Notes: generated by a model from the letters alone, not told the origin. Counted from the stretch's first letter, positions 26,727 to 36,264 are shown. The stretch: 64,000 bases of DNA from Fructobacillus fructosus KCTC 3544 (GCF_001438695.1 NZ_JQBH01000001.1:65248-129247), one strand, 5' to 3'. A program made the numbers and translations.

Positions 26727-27689
26727 CTAGCCCTCCTTCTCCTCTTTTGGTTTTAAGACCTTAGCCAGCGACTTTTGTTCGATGACCTGCTTCAACCCTT
26801 CTGCAAAGAGGGAAGCGACCGAAATGACTTGGAGCTTTGGGAATTGCTTTTCTTCTGGAATTGCAACCGTATCTGAAACAAAGAGATGGTCTAAATCGGA
26901 ATTTTGCAGGTTTTCTGACGCTTGTTCAGAAAAGACGCCGTGAGTTGCTAGGCCATCAATCTCAGCGGCACCAGCCTTCTTTAAGGCAGTGGCCGCTTTC
27001 ATCATGGTTTGCCCGGTATCAACCATATCGGCAACAATGATGGCATGCTTTCCCGCCACGTTTCCCGTCACACGAGCCGGTTGCCTGGGGTCACGGTTAC
27101 CATCAATGATGGCCCATTGACTATTAATTTCGGTGGCCAACCGTTGCACTAATTTCAAAGTCGACGGACCGGAAGCCACACAAACAACTTCTTGTCCAAC
27201 TAAGCCAGCCTTTTCTAAAAAGTCAACTTGTGCCGGTAAAGCAATCAAGTGGTCAACTGGGATGTCGAAGAACCCTTGCAGTTGTGGCGTGTGCAGATCC
27301 ATCGTCATCACGCGCTTAATTCCCTGACTCTCCAGCATGTCAGCGACTAGGCGGGCAACGATTGGTTCGCGGGAACGGGTTTTACGATCCGAACGGGCAT
27401 AGCCCATGTAGGGAATGACCACGTTAATCGATTTAGCCGACGTCCGTTTCGCCGCATCAATAGAGATCATCAATTTCATGAAGTTTTGATTGACTGGATC
27501 GGCGATGGGCGCAATCACATAAACATCGATTCCTCGCACTGAATCAACAATTCGTTCATAAATTTCATGGTCAGCAAAGGTCCGAATTTCAACTGGTGAT
27601 AGTGGAACACCAAGTTGTTCCGCCACCTTTGTCGAAAGGGCGGTGTTAATACCTAAATCAAAAAGACGAAATTTTGGGTTAGCAGTCAT
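26727..27689 (-). CDS. Ribose-phosphate pyrophosphokinase paralogue with degenerate catalytic motifs
   Basis: 320-residue class I PRPP synthetase fold; canonical members make PRPP from ribose 5-phosphate and ATP. Conserved parts: EIRTFADHEIYERI, YARSDRKTRSREPI (ATP site) and MDLHTPQLQGFFDIPVDHL (the DLHxxQ His). But the flexible-loop motif SPDxGGxxRAR is replaced by ASGPSTLKLVQ, the DKRRP block by DGNRDPRQP, and the PRPP loop DDMIDTAGT by ADMVDTGQT. Several catalytic Lys/Arg/Asp positions are lost. It may be a regulatory or altered-specificity paralogue, with a true prs elsewhere. Own -10 (TATAAT, 27755-27760). Followed by the SGNH hydrolase and aldo/keto reductase. Confidence 0.85.
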   Translation of the reverse strand: MTANPKFRLFDLGINTALSTKVAEQLGVPLSPVEIRTFADHEIYERIVDSVRGIDVYVIAPIADPVNQNFMKLMISIDAAKRTSAKSINVVIPYMGYARSDRKTRSREPIVARLVADMLESQGIKRVMTMDLHTPQLQGFFDIPVDHLIALPAQVDFLEKAGLVGQEVVCVASGPSTLKLVQRLATEINSQWAIIDGNRDPRQPARVTGNVAGKHAIIVADMVDTGQTMMKAATALKKAGAAEIDGLATHGVFSEQASENLQNSDLDHLFVSDTVAIPEEKQFPKLQVISVASLFAEGLKQVIEQKSLAKVLKPKEEKEG

Positions 27690-27767
27690 GGTTAGCTCCA
27701 GGTGGATTCATTCAATATCATTGGGTAGCAGCTGCCTGCCACCCCACTATCTTCATTATACTAAATT

Positions 27768-30278
27768 TTATTGGTCAACTGGCATAAAATCCAAAGGACT
27801 TAGTTCGGCCATGCCAATCATGGGATCGATTCCCTCAGCAAGATGAGCCGCTGTTAGCGTGTCTTCTGGCAAGAACTTTTTGGAAGACACTGGCTTTTTT
27901 TCAACTGGCGTTTGGTCAGAAGCGGGTTCAATTTTGACCTTGGCCGAATCCGAAAGATCATGGGGCACTTCTTGTGAAAGGCTGGCATTCAGCGCTTTTG
28001 CTGTCTTCTTTTGAGGGGGAGTACTCTCTATCGCGTTCCCATCCGCTCCTGAATCCAGGTCGGCCAAGAGATGGGTCTGTCGGTGAGGCACCTCGTGCTC
28101 GGCCGCGTATTGGTAAGCATCGTAATCACCGACCATCACCAACGCCTCTTTGGCTCGCGTAATCGCCGTGTAAATCAAATTCTGATTCAGCATAATTTTA
28201 AACTGCGAGGTCAGCACTAAAATGACCAGCTTAAATTCGTTTCCCTGTGCCTTATGAATCGTTGTTGCATAGGCCAAAGTCAGTTGATTTAAGGTTTTTG
28301 GCGTATACCATACCTCTTGTCCGGCGAAATCGACGACCAATGCATCGGCCTTGCCCGCACCGTCTGATTGGTTGTGAATGGCCACGACTTCTCCCATATC
28401 ACCGTTGTAAATATCGCGTTCCGTATCGTTTTCGAGCTGTAGGACTTTATCCCCTAAACGAAAGACCGTGTCCCCATACTGGAGTGTCTTCTGTCCGGGC
28501 TCAACGGGGTTAAAGAGGTCTTGTGCAATCTGGTTTAAAGACCTCACCCCGGCCGCCGTTTTATACATTGGCGCCAATATTTGTACTTGATCAGCGGTAA
28601 AGCCTTTTTTAATCGCCGATTGTAAGACCTGCCCGACGGCAGACGGAACCTGACTTGCGTTAGTCAGAAAAGTCGACCGGTCCCGCTTCTTGTCCTGAAA
28701 GTCCGAGGGTAACTGGCCATCATTAATCGATGCGGCTAATGTCGAAATCGAAGAACCCTTCCCCTGCCGGTAAATATGTTCGAGCGCAACGTGAGCAACC
28801 TGCTGACTGTGTATCAAATCAAACAAGACATTGCCGGGTCCCACGGAGGGAAGCTGATCTGCATCCCCAACCAACACGACGTGCATCGTCTTTGGAATTG
28901 CCGAAAAGAGCGCAGCGGCCAGGGAAATATCTAACATGGACGCCTCATCGATAATTAAGAGTCCCCCACTCAACGGGTTGTCAGCATCAAATTCGGCATC
29001 ATCCCCCTCCGAAATACCCAGGAGACGGTGGATGGTTGTCGCTTCATAACCAGTGATTTCCGTCATTCGTTTAGCAGCTCGACCAGTCGGTGATGCCAAA
29101 CGGACTCGGTGTTCCTTCAGCCACTCTTGATTCTGTCCTTGTTGTTCGGCTTGGGAACGCACCAGCGCTTCCCAGGTCTTAACCAGCGTTTTGGTGACGG
29201 TTGTTTTCCCGGTGCCTGGTCCTCCCGTCAAAACAAAGAGTTGGCTCGACAACGCTTGCTTTACGGCAGCTTCTTGAACATTATCAAGGGTTAACCGCCC
29301 TGGCAGAACAAAACCATCATCAATGCTTTGTTGGCTAAACTGAACGTCGGATTTTTTTTGAAACAGTTCCTGTATCTTATTAGCCACCGTCTGCTCCGCT
29401 AACGCTAATTCTCGGGGTTGGTAGCTATCATGATCAAAAACCAAACGTCCCTCTGCGACAAGCGCTCCTAAAGCCTGATCAATGGTCTCAGCTGGATTGG
29501 CTACGTCATGTCCAATTAAGGACCAGCTGGCGTTTTTCGCCTGTTCGATTGTCAGAAAAGTGTGACCATGGGCAAAGCAAGCATTTTGAATGGCCGCAAA
29601 GACCGCTGCTTTGATTCGTTCCTTCGAATCGAGTGTATACCCCGCCTGTTGAGCAATGGCATCGACTTTTTTGAAAGGCAAGCCATCCATTTCATAGACG
29701 AGTCGGTAGGGATCGTCCTGCAAGATATTCTGGGCCTCTTCCCCATAACGATCGAACAGCTTGCCAGCTAAATCAGCAGAAAGACCGACCTTGTGTCCAA
29801 GTGCAAAAAGGCGCTCCAAGCCCATGTTGTTTTGCAGGGTTTCAACCAAATTGTCAGCTACTTTTGGCTTAACCAAACCCTGTAAAACCCTGGGATCGGC
29901 CAAAATTTTATCGAGGGCCTCGGCCCCTAAAGCATCCACAATTTTTTGAGCGGTTTTCTTGCCAACTCCTGCAAAATCACCGGAGGAAAAGAAGGCGACC
30001 AGCCCCTTTTCATCGGTTGCCACTTGATTTTCATAACGAGCAGCCTGAAACTGTTGGCCGTAGCGGGGATGGGTCACTAGTTGACCAAAAAAGGCATAGG
30101 TAGAACCAGGCTTCACGGATGCAAAGGTCCCGGTGACAATCAGTTCGTCTTCATCCCAATCAAAGTCATCCGATTCAACTTGGACGGAAAGAATTTTGAA
30201 ATAGGAATCCTTGGCTGCAAAAATCACATTTTGCAAGACCCCCTTTACTTGATTGTCCTCAGAAATCGTTCGTGCCAT
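27768..30278 (-). CDS. recD2: RecD2-type 5'-3' DNA helicase (RecD/TraA family)
   Basis: 836-residue SF1B helicase that functions without RecBC in Firmicutes and supports DNA damage tolerance and mismatch repair. N-terminal OB-like region (about 1-90), helix-hairpin-helix (FAGVGKKTAQKIVDALG, about 100-117), then the motor: Walker A LTGGPGTGKTTVTK (about 335-348), motif II LLIIDEASMLD (about 430), LVGDADQLPSVGPGNVL (motif III), and YATTIHKAQGNEF (motif V) with AITRAKE (motif VI). The last about 90 residues are a low-complexity Lys/Pro/Ser-rich tail. Follows the histidine phosphatase gene on the same strand. Confidence 0.94.
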   Translation of the reverse strand: MARTISEDNQVKGVLQNVIFAAKDSYFKILSVQVESDDFDWDEDELIVTGTFASVKPGSTYAFFGQLVTHPRYGQQFQAARYENQVATDEKGLVAFFSSGDFAGVGKKTAQKIVDALGAEALDKILADPRVLQGLVKPKVADNLVETLQNNMGLERLFALGHKVGLSADLAGKLFDRYGEEAQNILQDDPYRLVYEMDGLPFKKVDAIAQQAGYTLDSKERIKAAVFAAIQNACFAHGHTFLTIEQAKNASWSLIGHDVANPAETIDQALGALVAEGRLVFDHDSYQPRELALAEQTVANKIQELFQKKSDVQFSQQSIDDGFVLPGRLTLDNVQEAAVKQALSSQLFVLTGGPGTGKTTVTKTLVKTWEALVRSQAEQQGQNQEWLKEHRVRLASPTGRAAKRMTEITGYEATTIHRLLGISEGDDAEFDADNPLSGGLLIIDEASMLDISLAAALFSAIPKTMHVVLVGDADQLPSVGPGNVLFDLIHSQQVAHVALEHIYRQGKGSSISTLAASINDGQLPSDFQDKKRDRSTFLTNASQVPSAVGQVLQSAIKKGFTADQVQILAPMYKTAAGVRSLNQIAQDLFNPVEPGQKTLQYGDTVFRLGDKVLQLENDTERDIYNGDMGEVVAIHNQSDGAGKADALVVDFAGQEVWYTPKTLNQLTLAYATTIHKAQGNEFKLVILVLTSQFKIMLNQNLIYTAITRAKEALVMVGDYDAYQYAAEHEVPHRQTHLLADLDSGADGNAIESTPPQKKTAKALNASLSQEVPHDLSDSAKVKIEPASDQTPVEKKPVSSKKFLPEDTLTAAHLAEGIDPMIGMAELSPLDFMPVDQ

Positions 30279-30328
30279 GTTCCCTTACTCTTTTTACATA
30301 TGTACGGTACGAAAATCGCACCAGATGA

Positions 30329-30985
30329 TTAAATCGTAGTTGAGGCGTCCTGCGCCTTTCCCAAATAATCCGTTTGGTTCCACTGGACTAACTGAAATTG
30401 GTGTTCAGCGGTCGTTTTAATCGTTGTTGTCGATGTGTTCGACAGTCCACCTAATTTTTCACGAATGTCTGCACGATTAACACCGAGCAAGTTCGACATT
30501 CCAAAGGTTAGGATTAATCCGTGGGCCACAATCAAGACTGAGTCGTCCGGATAGTCTTGAGCAATCTGTTCAATTAACCGGCGAAAGCGTTGAACCGCCT
30601 TCACGTATCCTTCTCCGTGGAAGCCCTCGCCATCAAAGTCTTCTAGATGGTTGCGGTAGGTATCAAAGGCCCCCGGGTAACGACGAGCGACCTCCTCTTT
30701 CTTCATTCCTTCCCAGTCGCCTAGGCCAACCTCGACAATGTTGGAGTGCAGGGAAAGTTTCGGTTCACCTGGCAACTGTCGCACGATGGTTTGGGCCGTC
30801 TTTTGTGCCCGTGGCAGTGGTGAAGCAAAGGCCCGGTGAATGTCTTTATTCTTTAAAAAAGTCGCAACTTTATCCATGTCTTCATATGAAGTCGGCAAGA
30901 GGGGGGAATCCCCATGGGCCCCTTGGAAACGCTTCTCCAGGTTCCACTCTGTTTGGCCATGTCGTACAAAATAAAAAGTGGTCAT
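30329..30985 (-). CDS. Histidine phosphatase superfamily protein (phosphoglycerate mutase-like)
   Basis: 218-residue member with the catalytic RHG motif FVRHGQTEWN (residues 7-16), second phosphate-pocket Arg in FASPLPRAQKTAQTI, GLGDWEGM, and the late His in LIVAHGLIL. Such phosphatases act on small phospho-compounds; length and motifs exclude a dedicated glycolytic mutase assignment with confidence. Its ATG overlaps the DUF1831 stop (ATGA), so translation is coupled; recD2 follows. Confidence 0.86.
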   Translation of the reverse strand: MTTFYFVRHGQTEWNLEKRFQGAHGDSPLLPTSYEDMDKVATFLKNKDIHRAFASPLPRAQKTAQTIVRQLPGEPKLSLHSNIVEVGLGDWEGMKKEEVARRYPGAFDTYRNHLEDFDGEGFHGEGYVKAVQRFRRLIEQIAQDYPDDSVLIVAHGLILTFGMSNLLGVNRADIREKLGGLSNTSTTTIKTTAEHQFQLVQWNQTDYLGKAQDASTTI

Positions 30986-31320
30986 GCTACCTGCTCCAAG
31001 ACCTGTCGGTCAACCATCTCATTCAAAAAGAAAGTCATTAATTTTTCGATTTCTTTTGCATCAGCGCGTTTTGTCACATCAACTGGTCCACCAGCCGCAC
31101 CAACCGTTTCAATCTTCATGCCGGCCAAGTCCTTCTTAAAGACAACCTTTAGACTAATTGCCTGGTCGAGTGCTTGCTCCGGTTGAAGCGACCGCTTCAA
31201 AATATAGGCACCGGCGTTATTAGTCACAAAACCCAAATCAATTAGGGTGAACTTCTTAATCGATGAGCTAATTTGAAAATTACCAACACCATTTACTGCT
31301 ACTTTTGTTTGGAAAGCCAT
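30982..31320 (-). CDS. DUF1831 family protein
   Basis: 112-residue protein of a family restricted to lactic bacteria; structure-based descriptions are of a TBP-like fold and it is often found near a cysteine desulfurase, but its function is unknown. Recognised from SSSIKKFTLIDLGFVTNNAG and KRSLQPEQALDQAISLKV. Start ATG 31318-31320 (MAFQTK) with GGAGGAG right upstream; the ATG at 31335 is part of that ribosome site. In a map-rsmF-DUF1831-phosphatase-recD2 run. Confidence 0.78.
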   Translation of the reverse strand: MAFQTKVAVNGVGNFQISSSIKKFTLIDLGFVTNNAGAYILKRSLQPEQALDQAISLKVVFKKDLAGMKIETVGAAGGPVDVTKRADAKEIEKLMTFFLNEMVDRQVLEQVA

Positions 31321-31361
31321 GGTTTTCTCCTCCATCGTCTGTTAAAAAATAAAAAGTCAAA

Positions 31362-32723
31362 CTAGTGACGCAAACCCTTTGGATAAAAATTCTTTAGTTG
31401 ACCATTCACATACTTCGCCCAGCCAACTCCGTTACCCCCGGCCGTCATCAAAACAAAGCCCTTTTTCAAATCGGCCTTTGTCGAAAGCGCCTCACCATGG
31501 GTATAGGCCGTCCACTGCCGTTCATCATCGATGGCAAAAGACTGAGCGACTTGGCTGGGGTGAATGGCTAACGCCAAGGCATGGTCTGGTTCAAAACGTT
31601 TTTTCTTGAATGTCCCGAGACATAGCCCGGCCCGTAAAATCTTAATCCGACCGAAAGCTGGACAGTTATCCGGCAGCAAGAAAACCCGATCACCAAAAGT
31701 GATTAAGCGTTCTTCAGAAAAGGCCAAGCCGGGAACCGTTTCAGCCAAAAAGCCGTTTAGCAAAGCACTTTCTTCAGCTGATAGATGGCTCGGTTTTTGT
31801 TCGTTCACCTTTTTACCAACATCGGCATCGTCGGCCTTTTTCAGCTTCGCCACGAAGTGCCCTTCACCAGGTAAATCTTGCGGCCAAAGTCGTGCGGTTA
31901 ACGCCAAGTCTGGATTACCATCTGCCCATTCAGGACGACCATCAGCAATGCCCGATCCCGCGACTTTATCGATTGGAAGCAGGGCCATTTCGGGATAGCG
32001 ATCGAGTAGCCAGGCAATGATCTGTTCGTCTTCTTCGGGGGCAAAGGTACACGTTGAATACACTAAAACCCCACCTGGTCGAAGCATTTTCACGGCGTTC
32101 TCAAGTATCGCTTCGGAACGCTCCGCACACTCGCGTGGATAATCCTCTGACCAATAAGTAATCGCCTCGGGATCCTTACGAAACATCCCCTCCCCTGAGC
32201 AGGGAGAATCGAGTAACACACGGTCAAAGTAGGCTGGCAATTGCTTGGCCAAGTCCCTTGAGTCAGCCGAGGAAACAATGGCATTGGCAACGCCAAAACG
32301 TTCGATATTTTCTGACAGGATCTTCGCCCTTCCAAAGAAAATTTCATTCGTCCAAAGCAACCCCTGTCCATTCATTTGCGCAGCCAACTGGGTAGACTTG
32401 CCACCGGGAGCCGCCGCCAAATCTAAAACACGCTCCCCTGGTTGGGCTGACAAAACTTCTGCCACGAACTGAGCAGAGGGTTCTTGGGAATAGACAAGAC
32501 CAGTTGTATGGTCGATGCCTCGACCAAGAACCTGACCAAAATAACCATCGTGTGACCATGGAATTGGCTGGTCTTTTTCTAAATCAACTAAGGTCTGACT
32601 CTCTTTTAGTGGATTTACTCGAAAGCCCTTATGGACTGGGCCTGACAAGGCCTCAAAAAAAGGCCCGCTTTCGTTTCCGAGCAGGTCTTGATATTTTGCG
32701 ATGAAAGCCTTTGGTAGTGCCAT
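31362..32723 (-). CDS. rsmF: 16S rRNA m5C methyltransferase, RsmF/NOP2-Sun family
   Basis: 453-residue SAM-dependent enzyme methylating cytosine C5 in 16S rRNA. Core motifs: VLDLAAAPGGKSTQLAAQM (SAM site, about 109-127), DSPCSGEGMFRKDPEA (motif IV Cys, about 172-187), and LVYSTCTFAPEEDE (motif VI catalytic Cys, about 223-236). The C-terminal part (about 290-453) is the RNA-binding PUA-like extension seen in Firmicutes RsmF. 27 bases after map. Position specificity (1407 or neighbours) not deducible. Confidence 0.9.
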   Translation of the reverse strand: MALPKAFIAKYQDLLGNESGPFFEALSGPVHKGFRVNPLKESQTLVDLEKDQPIPWSHDGYFGQVLGRGIDHTTGLVYSQEPSAQFVAEVLSAQPGERVLDLAAAPGGKSTQLAAQMNGQGLLWTNEIFFGRAKILSENIERFGVANAIVSSADSRDLAKQLPAYFDRVLLDSPCSGEGMFRKDPEAITYWSEDYPRECAERSEAILENAVKMLRPGGVLVYSTCTFAPEEDEQIIAWLLDRYPEMALLPIDKVAGSGIADGRPEWADGNPDLALTARLWPQDLPGEGHFVAKLKKADDADVGKKVNEQKPSHLSAEESALLNGFLAETVPGLAFSEERLITFGDRVFLLPDNCPAFGRIKILRAGLCLGTFKKKRFEPDHALALAIHPSQVAQSFAIDDERQWTAYTHGEALSTKADLKKGFVLMTAGGNGVGWAKYVNGQLKNFYPKGLRH

Positions 32724-32750
32724 GCTTACCTCGTTTTGAGACTGTGTCTC

Positions 32751-33539
32751 TTACAAATACTTTGCGTCTTCAACTGGATCCTGAGACGTCAGAATCTTTG
32801 GTCCGTCCTTTGTGATGGCCAAAGTGTGCTCATACTGAGCTGACCATGAACCGTCAGCCGTTCGAACCGTCCAACCATCTTCGGGGGTTTCGTCCGTCGT
32901 CACTTCCCAGCCGCCCATGTTGATCATGGGTTCGATGGTAATCGTCATCCCTTCCTTTAAGCGGAGGCCATGCCCTGCTTTTCCAAAGTGTGGGATGGCT
33001 GGGTCTTCGTGCATCGTTGGGCCGACACCGTGTCCGATGTACTGGCGAACGTCGCCATAGCCCATCTCGTCCTCGGCATACTTTTGAATGGCCGCCCCAA
33101 TGTCACCCACACGGTTACCAACAACTGCCTGGTCAATCCCCAAGTAAAGCGATTTTTTAGCGACGTCCATTAGCTTTTGAACTTCGGGTGATACTTCGCC
33201 GACGGCATAAGACCAAGCGGAGTCCGAAACAGCACCATCTAATCCAACAACAGTGTCAACTTTGACCAAATCCCCGTTCTTCAACTTCAAGCCCTTGCGA
33301 GGCAATCCGTGGGCCACTTCATTATTAACCGAAACCGTTACCGCGTACTTAAACCCTTCGAACCCGATTTGTAAAGGAACGCCACCGTGGTCCTCGATAT
33401 ATGCCTTACACTTTGTTTCAATCTCCCAGGTATCGATACCGGGCTTGATCAAATCGCGAAGCATGTGATGCATTCCGGCAATGATGGCACCGGATTTGCG
33501 CATAGCTTCAATTTCACGTGGTGATTTCAAACTAATCAT
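32751..33539 (-). CDS. map: Methionine aminopeptidase, type I
   Basis: 262 residues; removes the initiator Met. Metal ligands visible: Asp pair in VKVDTVVGLDGAVSDSAWSY, His in YIGHGVGPTMHEDP, Glu in MTITIEPMINMG and Glu in YEHTLAI. First gene of its run, with an extended -10 (TGTTATAAT on the minus strand near 33576-33584) and AAAGGGACATTC before the ATG. Essential housekeeping. Confidence 0.96.
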   Translation of the reverse strand: MISLKSPREIEAMRKSGAIIAGMHHMLRDLIKPGIDTWEIETKCKAYIEDHGGVPLQIGFEGFKYAVTVSVNNEVAHGLPRKGLKLKNGDLVKVDTVVGLDGAVSDSAWSYAVGEVSPEVQKLMDVAKKSLYLGIDQAVVGNRVGDIGAAIQKYAEDEMGYGDVRQYIGHGVGPTMHEDPAIPHFGKAGHGLRLKEGMTITIEPMINMGGWEVTTDETPEDGWTVRTADGSWSAQYEHTLAITKDGPKILTSQDPVEDAKYL

Positions 33540-33655
33540 GAATGTCCCTTTCTCATTTTTAAAGTAATTTCATTATAACATTGTTGGCCCTTCTTGTCCT
33601 TTGTGAACGGTCGGTACCCACCCTAAAAAAGAATGGTTATTTATTGGCTGTTCAA

Positions 33656-33684
33656 TTGACTTTTCTAAAGTCGCACCCCATAAT
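33656..33684 (+). promoter_or_regulatory. Promoter of the YtxH-like gene
   Basis: TTGACT (33656-33661), 17-base spacer, CATAAT (33679-33684; TAATAT at 33681 also possible). Confidence 0.6.
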
Positions 33685-33717
33685 ATGGGATAAGAATATA
33701 AAAGGAGTGTGTCTGAC

Positions 33718-34056
33718 ATGAAGAACTTTTTACTTGGTGTTTCATTGTTTGGTAACGCCGCTTTGGCTTACCTTTTGTTGAAGGATGATGACCGCGTCGC
33801 TGATTTTAAGGAAAAGGCAAACGATGTTGCCGGTTCTGGCAAGTCTAAGGCTCAGGAATTCGTTGGCTATGGTAAGCAAAAGGCCGCCGATTTGACTGAA
33901 GTTGGTAAGGGCAAGGCGCAAGAAGCAAAGGGTAAGTTTGCTCAATTGAAGGGCAAGGCTGCTGCTAAGAAGGATGACGCAGAACACTCATTGGACGAGC
34001 AATTGGCCGATTTGGAAGAACGCGCCACTGAAGCAAACGACGGTGTTGCTGACTAA
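33718..34056 (+). CDS. Small YtxH/LEA-like stress-type protein with N-terminal membrane anchor
   Basis: 112 residues. The N-terminus MKNFLLGVSLFGNAALAYLL is a transmembrane segment; the rest is a charged Lys/Ala/Glu-rich helix with LEA-like repeats (GKSKAQEFVGYGKQKAADL, GKGKAQEAKGKFAQLKGKA). It resembles YtxH-type general stress proteins of Firmicutes, without a known biochemical activity. Start at ATG 33718 with AAAGGAG 10-11 bases upstream; a GTG at 33709 lies too close. Strong own promoter and terminator suggest a highly expressed single gene. Confidence 0.75.
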   Translation: MKNFLLGVSLFGNAALAYLLLKDDDRVADFKEKANDVAGSGKSKAQEFVGYGKQKAADLTEVGKGKAQEAKGKFAQLKGKAAAKKDDAEHSLDEQLADLEERATEANDGVAD

Positions 34057-34063
34057 AGCAATT

Positions 34064-34093
34064 AAAAAAGAGGCCATCAGGCCTCTTTTTTTT
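34064..34093. terminator. Bidirectional terminator
   Basis: AAAAAAGAGGCC-ATCA-GGCCTCTTTTTTTT after the YtxH-like gene; also faces the dacA stop. Confidence 0.85.
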
Positions 34094-34114
34094 GTGTCAA
34101 AATATTGTTTCCTA

Positions 34115-35533
34115 TCACCAATTGAACAACCAGTGACGGTAATAACCCCAACGAGTGGTCTGTTCCATCATTTCTTGATTGGTTAATGGTAAATCGTGAA
34201 CTTCTTTTGAAACAGTCGGTAAATAACTTGCCTTCAGTTCAGGTGAAAGCCAGCGGACGGTTTCATCATCACTTAACGATTGACTGTTTTGACGAGCAAC
34301 GTGTGCAAAGGACAAAGAACTGACCTTTGTCGCTCTTTTAACCCAGTAGGTCCGTGCTTCTTTAGCGACGAGCTGAACCCTCCCCGTCTTGGACCAGGCG
34401 TTCTTTGTTTGACCAGACACCTTCGTGTTTTTTGCCACCGTGATGGGCTGCTGCTCATTGAGAACTTGATTCACCGCATCCAAAGTCACTTGGTACCGTT
34501 CCTTTGAGTCCGTGTACTTGCCAGCCCCCGAAACAACCGTAATAAATTCGTGCCCATTTTGATCTTTAATTAAGCCGGTCAGTCCCCCACCAGAACTTGG
34601 TGTCGAACCCGTCTTCAACCCTTCAACCGTCAAGTTGTTCGGGTTGTTCAGCTTCCCCTTAATTTCTTGATCAAACTTACCACCTTCAGTCAGCTTAATC
34701 TTGGTGGCAGCCTCGTTAGCATTTGGACGGTAAACCAATCCGACTTTGTCATAGTATTTTCGTACGTCGGGGTCGGCGCTGATAATCTGATAAGCCAAAA
34801 CCGCCAAATCCTTGGGCGTTGCTTGGTTTTCAGCAGTGGCGCTTGCGGACTTCACTCGATAGTCAAAGGCATCATCATTCACTTGCCCGGCAGCATTGTA
34901 CCAGTCACTGTTGGTCAAGCCTAGTTTCTTTGCCCAACGATGTAGGAATTCCTGTTGCGTTTCGGACTTTTTCTTAGCAAAGTCAGCTAAGGCCAAGGAG
35001 GCATCGTTGGCCGAAGTGGTAAACATAGCGTCAAACAGTTCTTTGACGGTCAAAGTCTCGCCGTTATGGACTTCGAGGTGAGCGTACATCGCATTGTCTT
35101 TGTCCGACCAGTCAGAGGACTGGGTCACCTTCACGGGCGTGTTCCAATCGTAGTCACCCTTTTTAATTGCCTGTAAAACAGCGTAGGCCGTCAACATTTT
35201 ACTTTGTGAAGCAATGCCAACCTTTTGATTAGCATTTTTCTGCCCCAAAATTTGGCCCGTCGAAGCGTCAATGACCAAGGCCGAGCGAGCGTTCACTTTT
35301 AAGGCGACAGGCGAACCATCGACTTTGTGACCAGAAGCAACAACTTGATTACGATTATTCCAATAGGCAAGCCCCGCATAACAGCCAATCACCAGTAGAA
35401 TGACGGCTAATAGCGAAAAAAGCAAACGCCACCAAAAGCGACGCTGCTCCTTATTTTCTTTATCATGTGGGTGGAGTGAGGAAAAACGCATTTTGAATGA
35501 AGTTTTTCGCTCAAAAGGATGTTTTACATGCAT
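34115..35533 (-). CDS. dacA: D-alanyl-D-alanine carboxypeptidase, PBP5 type
   Basis: 472-residue low-molecular-mass penicillin-binding protein trimming the terminal D-Ala of the cell-wall pentapeptide. Basic cytoplasmic tail, one membrane helix (about 35-57), then the peptidase: SxxK at SQSK (109-112), SxN at SAN (174-176) and KTG at 307-309. A C-terminal all-beta domain follows (about 350-450). The membrane anchor is N-terminal, unlike the C-terminal amphipathic helix of classical DacA. The ATG has only a weak ribosome site, and lies 20 bases after upp; an internal Met at residue 15 is an alternative start. Confidence 0.88.
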   Translation of the reverse strand: MHVKHPFERKTSFKMRFSSLHPHDKENKEQRRFWWRLLFSLLAVILLVIGCYAGLAYWNNRNQVVASGHKVDGSPVALKVNARSALVIDASTGQILGQKNANQKVGIASQSKMLTAYAVLQAIKKGDYDWNTPVKVTQSSDWSDKDNAMYAHLEVHNGETLTVKELFDAMFTTSANDASLALADFAKKKSETQQEFLHRWAKKLGLTNSDWYNAAGQVNDDAFDYRVKSASATAENQATPKDLAVLAYQIISADPDVRKYYDKVGLVYRPNANEAATKIKLTEGGKFDQEIKGKLNNPNNLTVEGLKTGSTPSSGGGLTGLIKDQNGHEFITVVSGAGKYTDSKERYQVTLDAVNQVLNEQQPITVAKNTKVSGQTKNAWSKTGRVQLVAKEARTYWVKRATKVSSLSFAHVARQNSQSLSDDETVRWLSPELKASYLPTVSKEVHDLPLTNQEMMEQTTRWGYYRHWLFNW

Positions 35534-35553
35534 GATTCAATCATTCTAATTTA

Positions 35554-36183
35554 TTAATGAGTACCAAACAAGCGATCACCAGCATCGCCCAATCCAGGCA
35601 CAATGTAGCCATCGTCGTTCAAGCCTTCGTCAATTGAAGCCGTCACAATTGGCACGTCGGGATGTGCTTTTTGAACAGCAGCCAACCCTTCCGGTGAAGA
35701 AACCAGAGTGATTAACTTAATTTGGGTCGCTCCCCGCTTCTTCAAGGCAGCAATTCCGTCGATTGCTGAACCACCAGTTGCCAACATTGGGTCAACCAAT
35801 AGTACCTCTCGTTGTTCAATGTCGTCTGGCAACTTAACGAAGTATTCAACCGGTTCCAAAGTCTCTTCATCGCGATACATCCCAATGTGGCCGACCTTGG
35901 CAGCTGGAATCAACTGCAAAATACCATCAACCATTCCCAAACCGGCACGCAAAATTGGCACAACCGCCAACTTCTTACCCGCCAAGGACTTAGCCTCAGT
36001 CTTTTGAATGGGGGTTTCCACTTCAACCGTTTCAACCGGCAAATCGCGGGAAGCCTCATAGGTTAATAACATTGCCAACTCATCAACAAGGGCACGAAAG
36101 TCCTTTGTTCCCACCTCTTTGTTTCGAATCATCGTCAACTTATGTTGCACCAACGGGTGCTTCACTTCAGTAATCTCAGCCAC
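35554..36183 (-). CDS. upp: Uracil phosphoribosyltransferase
   Basis: 209 residues, the normal length; converts uracil plus PRPP to UMP. Motifs: [13 protein letters not shown] near the N-terminus, [13 protein letters not shown], the PRPP loop [17 protein letters not shown] (about 125-141) and the uracil site [14 protein letters not shown] near the end. Start is GTG 36181-36183 with GGAGGT 8 bases upstream; a longer frame has no ribosome site. Extended -10 TGCTACACT upstream. The divergent tRNA-Arg shares the 36184-36320 gap. Confidence 0.95.
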   Translation of the reverse strand: MAEITEVKHPLVQHKLTMIRNKEVGTKDFRALVDELAMLLTYEASRDLPVETVEVETPIQKTEAKSLAGKKLAVVPILRAGLGMVDGILQLIPAAKVGHIGMYRDEETLEPVEYFVKLPDDIEQREVLLVDPMLATGGSAIDGIAALKKRGATQIKLITLVSSPEGLAAVQKAHPDVPIVTASIDEGLNDDGYIVPGLGDAGDRLFGTH

Positions 36184-36264
36184 AGGTCTGTACCTCCATT
36201 TTCTACTAACTCTAAGTGTAGCAAAAAATACCAACTTTGTTCGTAAAAATATTCGCTGTGAATT

